DNA of 64,000 nt from Heracleum sosnowskyi (taxonomy: Eukaryota; Streptophyta; Magnoliopsida; Apiales; Apiaceae): assembly GCA_030848705.1 (NCBI GenBank), contig CM061245.1:41916711-41980710 (forward strand), given 5' to 3'. The notes beneath the pieces are model-generated. The model was not told where the DNA came from, ran no database searches, and saw only the letters and a program-made list of their open reading frames with translations. How positions within the stretch are numbered: the first letter of the stretch is position 1; every line of letters begins with the position of its first letter. Shown here one piece after another: positions 23,211-33,172 of the stretch. The position numbers were made by a program, and so were the translations under genes.

Positions 23211-23999
23211 CCTCTTTCACTTTCTCTTTCACTTTTACCTTTTCTGAACAACTCTCCTCCATTCCCGACTTAGTTTTCTGGCGAATTCCCTGTTGATCTT
23301 ACGAAGCCAACGAATTCTCCTGCTCTTTTCTGTCGGTTCTCATTCCGTATTTTCCCCTTTGTATGAATCACTTGCACTTCGATTTGGGGGTTTTGAAAGG
23401 CTATTGCTTTTGTGTGATGTCGTTGCTTTTTTGTTGGTACACTGGCTTGTATATGTTTCGTTGGTCATGACTTTGGTTGCATGTCTTGTAAATACTCTGA
23501 TTTGGCGTTTTTAAATTTCTGGGTTTCTGTTTTTTTTTGTTCTTGGTGTTCTTGACAAAATTGAAAGGTATATACTGTATGTGCTTGTGTTTGATTTGTG
23601 TTTTGTTGGGTTGTTTCTCAAAAATCTGTTTGTGGCTTTTGGAAAAAGAGAACTTAGCCCGGATAGGTATCATGCTCTGTTGTTCCTAATTCAGTGTTAT
23701 ACTTTGCGTTTAGGGTATTGTTTGGTTTTTTAATTTGTTTTTGACATGAGTCCGGGCTTTGTAACTTGCATAGCATGCATATTTCATGATCCCGTAGGAT
23801 TTGACTATTTCCGTTGGTGAGTCGATGTTGATGGGAGTGTGGTTATGATGAATAGAGGGTTGATTAAGTTTCTAAGAAATTGACTTGCATGCCAGAAACA
23901 AAATAATTTCATAAGTCTCATTGGTTGCTTTTAGATTTGATCAAACCATGTTTTGTTTGGATGTTAGAATTTAACCGCTTGCTTATATTTAGAATGTAT

Positions 24000-24768
24000 T
24001 CTATTCTCTTGAAATTGAAAGAAGCACTTAAGTCTAAGTTTGGGGGAAAACAGGGATTTCATGCTAGTTGTCAATAAGGCTAGGTGTCAAATGGCTAGTA
24101 GCCGGCTCATTGAAAAGATGAGTAGTCTAGGGTGGGATGAGAAAAAGCAAAGTGCACTCATTCCGAAATTGTTGAAAAAAAAAAAAAAAAAAAAAAAAGA
24201 GTTGTGTTTATGCAGAATTGATCAGGTTGAGCTCTTTAGTACTCGAGCAATTAAGTTCTAGGGGACTTTGTGCCTAGTGATCTAAGACTTTTCCGGTCTG
24301 GGATCCACTAACCTAAAGCTCGCTACATGAGTATTATTGTATAAGTCTTTTGGGGTCTCAACCATTGCACGGTCAAATAAGCATGTGTGTTGTAATAAAG
24401 CATGAATTCCTGTCTAGCTCAAGCGGATTTTGAGGTGTCTTTAAGTGGGTTCTTGTGTCTAGAGTTCATTTTGTTTATAAGCTTGTGGTTGTTTTGGTGA
24501 AGAATAGGATATGGTCTTGATTTAGTTTGGGAGTATATTGATGAGCATTACACACACGCACGTTTCTGTGTTTGTATGGTTAGTATACGAGAATTTGGTC
24601 TAACTCTATTTGAAAGATTGCATTCCTTGAGATGTTTGCTTGTTGATTGGTTTTGGTTAGTCTAAGGGGATCACTTGCATTATCATATTAGTTGCATTCA
24701 TGCATTGTATTATAGTTAGTAGAGTCTGTTTATACTTGAGGACAAGCATCGGTTTAAGTTTGGGGGTG
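24000..24768 (+). mobile_element. 3' internal remnant of a Tat-like gypsy element
   Basis: Noncoding. Contains text that I know from the region just before the 3' LTR of Tat/Athila elements (ACTTTGTGCCTAGTGATCT, TTTTCCGGTCTGGGATC near 24260-24310). It ends in the polypurine tract TTTGGGGGTG at 24759-24768, directly before the LTR. A 24-bp A homopolymer lies at 24175-24198. All coding domains and the 5' part of the element are missing. Confidence 0.65.
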
Positions 24769-26135
24769 TGATAAGTGGATTTCATATCCACTTGGATCGT
24801 CCTAAATTGGCTTAAATTGATCATTTGTTCTCAAGTGTGTGGTGTTTGTGATGTGTTTTGTGTTAGTATTTGCAGAGTTGATTTGTCAGCAGAAATGTGG
24901 AGTTCCTGTGGTTTACAGTGATGTTCTGAGCAATGTGTTAAGGTCAAGTGGTTGCGGAACGAGAGCACACAAAGAATTGTCAAGGAATGCAAAGTTGAGG
25001 ATTCTGGACAGTAACCAGGCGCGCCCGCGCCCTATTAGGCGCGCCCGCGCTCTTCAAAAGCTGTAAAAGGCAATTCTGAGTCAGAAAAGGAAAGTTGCCA
25101 AAAGACCAGTCAACCCAGAGACCTATATAATCAACTAGTGGACGATTTCTGAGATATACATTGACATACAATCATACATATTCATCCACCGGTGAGGAGA
25201 ACAAGAAGACGGCTGATTACGAAGATCTAGTTTTCAACTTATCTTTGTATTCTTCTAATTAGGCGATACTTTGGATTCTCGTTTGTTCTTTCATAAACCC
25301 TAGCACTTTTATTCAGTATTCTAGACTTATTATTATCATGTTTTCATCAGAACCCACGATGATGAACGGTTCGATTATGAACTAATCGTTGTCGTGGGAT
25401 TCTAACGGATTTATTTATGGATTTTAGTAGTTAATTGTTTTAAAGATTTGTGTGTGATGATTTGTTGATATCCTAGTTTGGTTGTGCTTATTCTTCTTGG
25501 ATGCGTAGCTAACATCTAAGATTGTTTGTTAATCTCTATTGATTGCGAAAGTGGATATAGAGGTTTAGAACTCGCCATGCTAGCATAGGTTTATGTATGT
25601 TTGTCATTCATGATTCGTAGGTGATTTTAACCATCTTACCTGCCCTATGTAATCTGAATGGATAACTTGCTCGTTAAACTGTTATGTTTTCAAATCTTAT
25701 AGACATATAGGGTCTAAGCATAATTGGTGTCTGCCCAACTTCTATCTCTTTTGTGGATGTTTGAGTGGTTTGGTATACGTATACTGAAAGGTAGCGTGTA
25801 CTGATTTCGTGTTGTCCGATTAGTTATCACAACCGTCACATACATTGATTAAAGACAAAAGACTCTAGATGAAGTATTTAATGAAGTTAGGATCCCATGT
25901 TTTATTCTCATAAGTAATTCAACAGCAATCTTTAGTTAATTATATTCTTGATAAATTGTTTAGTTAATTTAGTTAATCAAAACACAACTTTGATACTTGT
26001 CTTAGCATTGAACAATAGCCATACATTGTTGCATAAGTGCATAACTATAGTAACCAAAGCAGTCTCTGTGGGAACGAACTCTACTTTCTTATATTACTTG
26101 TTGACCGCGTACGCTTGCGTGATTTTGTGCGAACA
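24769..26135 (+). repeat. 3' LTR of a Tat-like gypsy element
   Basis: Starts TGATAAGTGG right after the polypurine tract and ends TTGTGCGAACA, with the typical GTGGGAACGAACTCTACT block near 26067. About 1367 bp. GGCGCGCCCGCGC occurs twice at 25019-25050. No primer-binding site follows; host coding sequence (ZIP4-like) begins at once, so this is the outer end of the element. Confidence 0.75.
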
Positions 26136-26310
26136 GCAACAATAACAGGGAGTGCATGACAAGAAACTGCTTCATGTGCTGAGAGGGAGTGGAAGTCAGG
26201 ACTGAAGTCGAGGCAAGCTGACATTGATTGAACTTGAGTAACAGCCCTATCATGTTCATTCTTTTGTAAGTAGATCTTAAACTGCACATTTTAGTTTCCA
26301 GGTGTTGACA
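26136..26310 (-). pseudogene. ZIP4/SPO22-like exon fragment, cut by a gypsy LTR
   Basis: The minus strand encodes a TPR-like stretch (KIYLQKNEHDRAV, then CLDFSPDF, then SLSAHEAVSCHALPV) that I recognise from the plant meiotic protein ZIP4 (SPO22 domain), a crossover factor with tetratricopeptide repeats. The match stops at the LTR terminus at 26135 and nothing of the gene is seen on the other side. It is therefore a broken fragment. Identification is from memory of the family; an alternative TPR protein is possible. Confidence 0.55.
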
Positions 26311-26469
26311 CCACATATAATAATTGTCATCCCATAATTTCCCGAGAATATTTTATATATGTCAATTTCAACAGGCAACAGTTAAGCCTAGCAACCATTT
26401 CAAAGATATACCATATACCATTAGATGTTTGCTGTATATACCATTTCAAATGTAATTCGAAGAATGTAA

Positions 26470-26737
26470 AAGAAAAGGTTAACCAATTTATCGATATAAG
26501 GGTCAAAATGTATGATTTCAGTATCTCAGGGACTAAAAGGTACACTGTAAATCGGTATAACTGTAAAGACTGTTTTGCCATCCGAGTTATACCGGTTTTT
26601 TGTTATGAACCGGTATAACGGTCGAAAGGTGTATGATTTGAGTACCTCAGAGGCTAAAAAGTACACTTCTAAAACACAGGGGTTGATGGATATATGGTAC
26701 TAAACCTCGGGGGTTAAAAAGTCATTAAACCAAAATA
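26470..26737. repeat. Degenerate MITE-like sequence
   Basis: Ends in CGGGGGTTAAAAAGTCATTAAACC, related to the terminus of the fold-back MITE at 62695-63064. It holds two direct copies (about 60 bp) of a TGTATGATTT...CTCAG..ACTAAAA segment and a palindromic ACCGG core at 26590. No matching left terminus is visible. Confidence 0.45.
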
Positions 26738-26749
26738 AAATGAGGCTTA

Positions 26750-26945
26750 CCAGTTCTTCAAGGTACTGGTGAGCCTGAAGTAGATGACCATGGTTCTCTG
26801 AAGTTATTGATTCTTTAATCATGAAAGTTAATGTTGCCAATGAAGGAGTATTCTTCTTGCGAAAGTGTCTGAACATTGTACCAGCTTCGAGAGGTTTTTG
26901 CTTATTGAATAGTTTTTTAACTTTTCCCTTTCGAAACTCTTGATT
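26750..26945 (-). pseudogene. Exon-like fragment with a paralogue at 63340-63535
   Basis: The minus strand is open for about 65 codons: NQEFRKGKVKKLFN, then a conserved core around RKKNTPSLATLTF, then HLLQAHQYLEEL just before a possible GTAAGC donor. A second copy with the core RKRNTPSLPTLIY lies at 63340-63535. It is helical and basic and could be a TPR or PPR-like exon, possibly the exon before the ZIP4-like fragment, but I cannot identify it. Confidence 0.4.
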
Positions 26946-27231
26946 TCTGTAAATTCAAAAACAAAAATCAATAAGTGCAAACTTTATAGAAGAAATACTG
27001 AAGAGGCTCTTTAATAAAAATCAATTGGGTCACTGTTCTATTGAAGAGCATATTTTATTAAACTAAATCTTACACTTCCAGTTATAAAATAAACATACAA
27101 AACTAAATGTTACACTTCCAGTTGTAAACATGAGCAACTTTATAATTAATTCAGGTTACAGTTATGATTGTTAGTTAGCTAGAACCTATATGCTTAGGTT
27201 TTATGAGCATATATATGGATAGGTTGCAGTT

Positions 27232-27589
27232 GTTGCACACTAGTATACATATGCCAAAAATCAGGTAACAGGTTAAGTTAAAGCTATAACAGGGAGAAAA
27301 CAAGATAATAAACCGAAAAACACATAAGAAAGAAAGTAAGGGCTTAAGATATTATATATAAATAATGGGAGCCTGCAAATAACATGGCCAATGGAGAATT
27401 AAGTGATATCCAAAGGAACTAGTAATATGACACGTTGCACACTAGTATACATATGCCAGAAATCAGGTAACAGGTCAAGTTAAGGCTAACAGGGAGAAAA
27501 TAAGATAATAAACCTAAAAACACATAGGAGAGAAAGCAAGGGCATAAGATATTATATAATAATGGGAGCCTGTAAATAACATGGCCATT
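27232..27589. repeat. Direct repeat pair of about 160 bp
   Basis: 27232-27394 and 27434-27589 share long blocks (GTTGCACACTAGTATACATA, ATAATGGGAGCCTG, AATAACATGGCC) with small indels. They are separated by about 40 bp. Noncoding; looks like a local tandem duplication. Confidence 0.85.
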
Positions 27590-27689
27590 GAAATAATTAT
27601 GGATATTAAAGTGCTATCAACATAATATGCATAACTACTCAAATAAATGAGCGGGTTCCTAGTCTCTCTTTCCTCATATAAGTGAGAGA

Positions 27690-28084
27690 ATTACTCGAAT
27701 GATAGGTTATTATTTTATTATTATGTACGTTTTAATATTTTTTAATTTAATTTGTAAAAAAAATAAGTAGACATGTTAAAATTGGTAATTTTTTTTAATA
27801 ATTAAACATATTAAAATAGATTTTAAAATAAATAAGTAAAAGTTGTCTGTGATATTTTTGGAAAAAGAGATATATTAGTAAGGATAAATGAAAAAGGTAA
27901 CATGTTTTAGTTGAAAAAATATTGTCAGTGATATTATTAGAAACGTAGTGAATTTTGTTTAAAAAAATGTGTTTTAATTATAAAAAAGCAATTAGTTAGT
28001 TATTATTTTTATATTATTAAATTATTTTGTAATTAGAATAAAGGACCGAAAACCAAAACTTTCAATGTTTTGACTTTAATAATA
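27690..28084 (-). mobile_element. Helitron remnant (5' end at right)
   Basis: The right end reads (minus) TATTATTAAAGTCAAAACATTG followed by GAAAGTTTTGG, the same 5' terminal segment as in the Helitrons at 46026-48428. The body shows the same ATGTTAAAAT/GATATTTTTGGAAA words. The left end is not defined. It directly abuts the 3' end of the next Helitron. Confidence 0.6.
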
Positions 28085-28253
28085 CTAGCTTATAAGGCAC
28101 AGGCCAACAAAGGAGATTAAATTATTACAAACTAAAAACAATGATGTGAACGGAAAATATTAAATAAAGAATAAAAATCAATGTGATAAATTATAAAATG
28201 AGAAATTTAAATATTAATTGGAACATAGAAAAAATAAAAAAAGAATACAAATG

Positions 28254-29497
28254 TGAGAATCAACACCTAGAGGGGAGGGGTGAATAGGTGTTATGACTAA
28301 CAATGACCGATTTTAAATATTACCAAGTTATGTGACTGAAAAAGCAAAAATCAGTCTGTTTTGCTGTCTGGCAGCTTACTGAGTTCACAGAATATAAAGT
28401 GGCAGCTAGCTACGTTGTTCACAGCAGTATAGAAAATGTGCAGAAAATAAAGAACACACAGCAATTTTAGCCAGGTTCGACCCCTATCTCCTATAGGTCT
28501 ACGTCCTGGTCCTTTACCAACACGGCAAAGGAATATATTATTGATCAAAGTGAATTACAACTACACAATACAATAATATATCTCCCTGAACTCCCTGTTA
28601 CTGTTAGCAGCTTGCTGAAACACCTTGTTCCTTGAACACAGCTCTCTAAGTACTATACTAAACCAAGTATAAACTCCTCTAGCTATCAAGTTCCTTGAAC
28701 CCTTGTTTCCCAAGCTCACAAAACCAGCAACAACCAACTTACAAGTTGAACAATACAAGTATAATCAATTACAATTGAATATATGAACTCTAATCAAAGA
28801 TATAAGATGTAATATATATTAGAGCTCAAAAGTATATGAAAGAATATATCAAATCAGTTCGAAAGTACTTGTGTTTTCTGTTTTAAGTCGTTCAACCTCT
28901 GAGAATGAAAACACACAAGTATTTATATAATGAACCAATGATTTTGAATTAATCTAACAACTAACGGTCTTGACTACCAAGTCTCACGTATTTGTTCCTT
29001 GATTAATTCAAGCCCAACGTTCATAAAAGTAACGTTTAGAAACCAGAAGAATAGAGAGAATAAGAACGTCAAGAAGACACGTTCAACTGGTTTTAAAAGC
29101 CCAATAAAATAGAAGTTGTTAAAAGATAAAACGTTTATAAACAACTTCCTATAATATAGGAATTATATATATATGAAAATAAATTCGAAATTATTTGAGC
29201 CCATATATATATCCATGACTTATATAACTGATAGAGTCCTTACAAATCAGTTCCTAGAAGATTTCCTATAAAATAGGACTGAAACTCTATCTGCTGGAAG
29301 TCTTTTCAGCTTGCTGCCTGTGTACACAATTTCTCTGCCAGCTTCCTGCCTGCATAGAAAATTAGTCTACCAGCTAGCTGCTACAACATGTTTTGTTAGA
29401 AAAATACATAGCATTTATTTCCTGCAAAACCATGTTAGTACAATACACTTAACCTAGCTTGCTGCTATAGTGTTATCATCAAAATACCAGGGTTTCA
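28254..29497 (-). repeat. 3' LTR of Copia B
   Basis: 1244 bp, TG...CA. It contains TATATAAAT on the minus strand near 28921-28929, a good TATA box, and several CAGCTTGCTG words. Two small frames (28351-28548, 28561-28758) recur in the other LTR and are chance ORFs. Confidence 0.95.
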
Positions 29498-29511
29498 ATC
29501 TCCCCCTTTTT
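29498..29511 (-). other. Polypurine tract of Copia B, with further tracts nearby
   Basis: Minus AAAAGGGGGAGAT abuts the LTR. Three more GGGGGAG tracts occur within 240 bp (near 29547, 29688 and 29724). Repeated polypurine tracts are described for SIRE-type elements. Confidence 0.8.
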
Positions 29512-29883
29512 GATGATTACACACCAATATTCAGGAGCAAAATACTCCCCCTAAAATTATGCTTCCCCTGCAAAAAGATTAGCATTCTATCCAAGCAGCT
29601 AAGCATATTTTCATGGTATCACATTAAAATTTAGCATTAGCATAAATTCATATTAAAAACATGTGACCCAAAGAGTAACTAAAAACTCCCCCTAAATCAC
29701 ACATGCTATGATCCTGAATTTTCTCCCCCTTATTCATCAAAAAGGTTATTCACATGTTATCAATAATATAAAATTCAAATACGCATAGATTATCATGCTA
29801 AGTGAGCTAATATTACCAGACAACTGTAAGCAGCTTGCTGTCTAGACATTGCACATGCCAATTTCCCTCTATACTTGCGAACA

Positions 29884-31665
29884 TCAACATCTATCAAATT
29901 GATTGAGTTCTTCTTGCATTGCCATGATCCAATTCTCATCTTGAAGTGCTTCTTTAACATTCTTTGGTTCCTCTTGAGCTAGAAAGGCCGCAAATGCACA
30001 AAAGTTGGCTTGACCCTTCCTTGTCTTGATTCCTTCTGATTTATCACCAATGATCAACTCTGGAGGATGGTTCTTCACTGTTCTTGTTGATTTTGGCAAA
30101 GAATGTTGAGCTATGACTTCCTCATGTACTCGAATTCGCTTGGATGGAGGAGAAACTTCACCACCTTCATATATAGGCATCTTTTCTTGTGATCTTTGAC
30201 CTCTTGGACCTTCCAAGGTGAGCTTTGACAACTTAGCAATAGTTTCATCTACTGGAGAAGAGGTTTCAGTTTGCTTTTCAGCTGCTGTAGTTGTCTCAGG
30301 CTGGTTGGTAGCTTGCTGCGATACAGTATTTGTCACTGGCAGCTGGCTGTCATCACCTGCACCTGCAATATCTTCCTCATCTCTTGACAGATCAACATTA
30401 GACTCTTGAAATGAAATATCTATAGACTCTTCAACAATACGTTTAGATGTATTATACACTCTATAAGCACGACTTGTTAAAGAATAACCCAAAAATATTG
30501 CTTCATAAGATTTAGCATCGAATTTACCATCTCTATCAATAGTTTTGAGTACAAAGCACCTGGAGCCAAAAACCTTGAAATATCCAATGTTTGGCTTCTT
30601 ATTCCTCAGCAATTCATATGGAGTTTTGTTGAGAATAGGCCTGATAAGCACTCTGTTCAGAACGTAGCTTGCTGTGTTGACTGCTTCTGCCCAGAAACTT
30701 CTTGGCAGCTTGCTTTCTTGCAGCAAAGTCCTTGCAGTTTCTTGCAAAGATCTGTTCTTTCTCTCCATAACTCCGTTTTGCAGTGGGGTTCTTGGAGCAG
30801 AGAATTCATGTGAAATACCTCTTTCTTCACAATAATCAATGAAGCCTTTTGAGATGAATTCACCTCCTCTATCACTTCTTATACCTATAAGTCTCGTATT
30901 CAACTTGTTCTCAAGTAAAGTGATTAGCTTCTCAAATTCACTAAAAGCACAATCTTTAGTACGAAGAAACAATACCCATGTATATCTAGAATAATCATCA
31001 ACAATAACAAATGCATATTGTTTACCTCCAATGCTTTTATATGCTTCCGGACCAAATAAATCCAAATGGAGAAGCTCTAAAGGTTTGGAAGATGATACCA
31101 TTGTCTTTGACTTATGTGGAGTCCTGATTTGTTTGCCTAATTGACAAGCCGAACAGGTTTCCGTCTTGACATACTTCAATTTGGGTAGTCCTCTAACAAG
31201 CTTCTTTGTAGACAGCTTGCTGAGTAAGTCCATATGAGCATGTCCTAGCCTTCTATGCCAAAGATCTGGGTTTGTATCAACAGTAGCTAAACAGCAGCCT
31301 ACTTCCTGCATCTCAAAGTCCAACATATATATATTTCCTTCCCTTCTAGCAACTAGGGGGACTTTGTTAGTGCCAACATTAATAGTACATTTCTCTTTAT
31401 CAAAAACAACAGTATGTCCATCATCATATAACTGACTTATACTAAGCAAATTATATTTAAGACCTTGAACATATTGTACTTTATCAATAGAAATGTTACT
31501 ATTACCAATTGTTCCTTTGCCAAGTATACGGAGTGTTTTTCTATCACCAATTGTAACACTACCACCCCTTTTCATCTTGAGGCTAAGGAACTGAGATTTG
31601 TCACCACACATATGTCTTGTACATCCACTATCCAATATCCATTGATTTTCATTGACTTTGACCAC
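29884..31665 (-). CDS. pol: Copia B protease-integrase; pol truncated before RT
   Basis: 593 codons. Protease active site WILDSGCTRHMCGDK is at residues 8-22. GAG-pre-integrase has the H-H-C-C zinc motif (LWHRRLGHAH ... CSACQLGK) near residues 135-180. The integrase core has D (LLHLDLFGP), D (RSDRGGEF) and E (NGVMERKN), followed by the GKK-type C-terminal domain (FKVFGSRCF). The frame ends with WIMAMQEELNQFDRC, which is where RT normally begins, so RT and RNase H are absent and only about 390 bp remain to the LTR. The annotated start is a GTG; the real protein is probably made by readthrough, frameshift or splicing from gag. The integrase residues appear intact. Confidence 0.93.
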   Translation of the reverse strand: MVKVNENQWILDSGCTRHMCGDKSQFLSLKMKRGGSVTIGDRKTLRILGKGTIGNSNISIDKVQYVQGLKYNLLSISQLYDDGHTVVFDKEKCTINVGTNKVPLVARREGNIYMLDFEMQEVGCCLATVDTNPDLWHRRLGHAHMDLLSKLSTKKLVRGLPKLKYVKTETCSACQLGKQIRTPHKSKTMVSSSKPLELLHLDLFGPEAYKSIGGKQYAFVIVDDYSRYTWVLFLRTKDCAFSEFEKLITLLENKLNTRLIGIRSDRGGEFISKGFIDYCEERGISHEFSAPRTPLQNGVMERKNRSLQETARTLLQESKLPRSFWAEAVNTASYVLNRVLIRPILNKTPYELLRNKKPNIGYFKVFGSRCFVLKTIDRDGKFDAKSYEAIFLGYSLTSRAYRVYNTSKRIVEESIDISFQESNVDLSRDEEDIAGAGDDSQLPVTNTVSQQATNQPETTTAAEKQTETSSPVDETIAKLSKLTLEGPRGQRSQEKMPIYEGGEVSPPSKRIRVHEEVIAQHSLPKSTRTVKNHPPELIIGDKSEGIKTRKGQANFCAFAAFLAQEEPKNVKEALQDENWIMAMQEELNQFDRC

Positions 31666-31697
31666 AAGACATACCTACAAAACAAAGAACAAACATC

Positions 31698-33116
31698 TCA
31701 ACGTTTTGGTACCCAAATTTTGTTGGGTCCAGCATGGTTAGTTGATAAAACATAAATAACATTCAATTCAGATTTCTTGATCCACATTTGGACCACTTTG
31801 GATGCTTGATTTCCTGTTCTCCTTGTTCTGGTAGCTTGCTGCCCAGAAGCAGTCTGTCTGTTCCAGCTTGCTGGCTTAGTGTTCTCTGTCGGGCAGTGGT
31901 GTGACAAATGACCTTTCTTTCCACATTTGTAGCAAATTTTCCACGGCATAGCATAATTATATGGTATACCCTGTTTGCCTTCATATTGAAAAGCCTTGGT
32001 CTTTGATGTAGAAGCCATTCCAAGTCCTTCTTTATCCATAGGAACCTTTGTTTGTTTCATGATTGTCTTTAATACTTCCTCTCCTTGAACAAATTTTCCC
32101 ATGCCTTTCTCAAGCTTTGCAACTTCAGCTTCTAATTCCTTTATCTTCTCAGCTTGTTGAGTAGCTTCAATTGAGATGGATTCTCGGATTTTAAAAGTTT
32201 CAAGACATACATCTCTTGCTTCAATTTCTGCACGCAGCTCGCTGAGTTCCTTCATCAATGTATCATTTCTTTTGAGAAGTAATTTGTTGAACCCCTCAAT
32301 TTGTGTTAGCTTTCCCTTGAGATCAGAAATGAGATCTTCATGATTGCTTGATGGAGTCTTTTCAGCCATAAGATCAGAAATGATCTTTCGAAGAGAAGCA
32401 TTTTTCTTTTCAAGCTCATTGTTCTCATTCTTTAATTCCATGAACTCTACAATAGATATATTACTATGTTCCTGCATGGTTAGTGATTCCAATATAATAT
32501 TTTCAGAAGATATGTTAAACTGAAATGAGTTTACCGCACTAGATTCAACATCAGAGTCCGAATGTGATACATCACTATTTACAAGGACTTCTTCGGTGTT
32601 TCCTCGAACCATATCATCATCAATCCCAACCAATGCAATATTTAGCATATCTTCGCTTGAGTCTTCATTGGAATTAAATTCCTCTTCACTCCAAGTGATT
32701 CGAGCCTTTGCTTTGTTTTCGTCTCTTGAGGTAGCTTGCTGCTTTGACTTGAAACATTCTTCCTCTGATTTTGTTGTAGCTTTATAATGCATTTTTAAGG
32801 TATCCCATATATCCTTTGCTGTGCTACATGAAGAAACCTTGTCAAAATCTGAATTTGAAAGACCACATATTAGTGTGTACCTTGCTCTTCCATCATAGCT
32901 TGTTTTCATCAATTCTGCCTCGGTAAGATCATCAACATCTTTTGGCTTGCCATTATTATCCAAAAAAATGAATGGACCGTCCTTAACAACTCTCCACTCA
33001 AATGGATTTCTGCTCAAGAACACCTTCATCTTTAGTCTCCATAAATCATAATTTTCTGCCCCATTGAGAAGTGGTGGCGTGTTTAATGATTCTCCCTCTA
33101 CATAAAAGTGTGCCAT
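31698..33116 (-). CDS. gag: Copia B Gag, with internal deletion
   Basis: 472 codons from an ATG just after the primer-binding site. The N-terminus (LNGAENYDLWRLKMKVFL) and the AKDIWDTLKMHY segment are typical of UBN2/DUF4219 Gag. The text then jumps from YKATTK to EEECFKSKQQ, so roughly 100-130 residues of the capsid core are missing. A long coiled coil follows (about residues 225-350), then a zinc knuckle CYKCGKKGHLSHHC near 390, and the end GPNKIWVPKR before a TGA. The QQAT tripeptide-plus words recur because the element's CAGCTTGCTG motif is in frame. Confidence 0.9.
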   Translation of the reverse strand: MAHFYVEGESLNTPPLLNGAENYDLWRLKMKVFLSRNPFEWRVVKDGPFIFLDNNGKPKDVDDLTEAELMKTSYDGRARYTLICGLSNSDFDKVSSCSTAKDIWDTLKMHYKATTKSEEECFKSKQQATSRDENKAKARITWSEEEFNSNEDSSEDMLNIALVGIDDDMVRGNTEEVLVNSDVSHSDSDVESSAVNSFQFNISSENIILESLTMQEHSNISIVEFMELKNENNELEKKNASLRKIISDLMAEKTPSSNHEDLISDLKGKLTQIEGFNKLLLKRNDTLMKELSELRAEIEARDVCLETFKIRESISIEATQQAEKIKELEAEVAKLEKGMGKFVQGEEVLKTIMKQTKVPMDKEGLGMASTSKTKAFQYEGKQGIPYNYAMPWKICYKCGKKGHLSHHCPTENTKPASWNRQTASGQQATRTRRTGNQASKVVQMWIKKSELNVIYVLSTNHAGPNKIWVPKR

Positions 33117-33158
33117 AGGATCTGTACTTTCCTGTTACAGAAATGTTAGTACACCAAA

Positions 33159-33170
33159 GCTCTGATACCA
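33159..33170 (-). other. Primer-binding site of Copia B (initiator tRNA-Met)
   Basis: Minus TGGTATCAGAGC two bases from the 5' LTR. Confidence 0.95.
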
Positions 33171-33172
33171 AC

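Larger units (their letters stand above)
21512..23770. mobile_element. LTR-like noncoding element with 122-bp tandem repeat
   Basis: No domain found. The left part reads on the minus strand like the end of a plant LTR leader: GCGCCGCCAGGGTCC, then CCGGTGTTGTTTTGC, then GGAGTTATCATCGCACA. A clean TATA box (CTATAAATAG, minus, 21768-21777) lies upstream of it. The words GAGTCCGGGCT/AGCCCGGACTC recur from 22100 to 23760, tying the whole stretch together. No primer-binding site or partner LTR is visible, so it is probably a solo or truncated LTR. Confidence 0.4.

Noticed and set aside
24040..24261. 73-codon frame including a poly-Lys run
   Set aside because: Poly-Lys comes from the A homopolymer in the gypsy 3' remnant.
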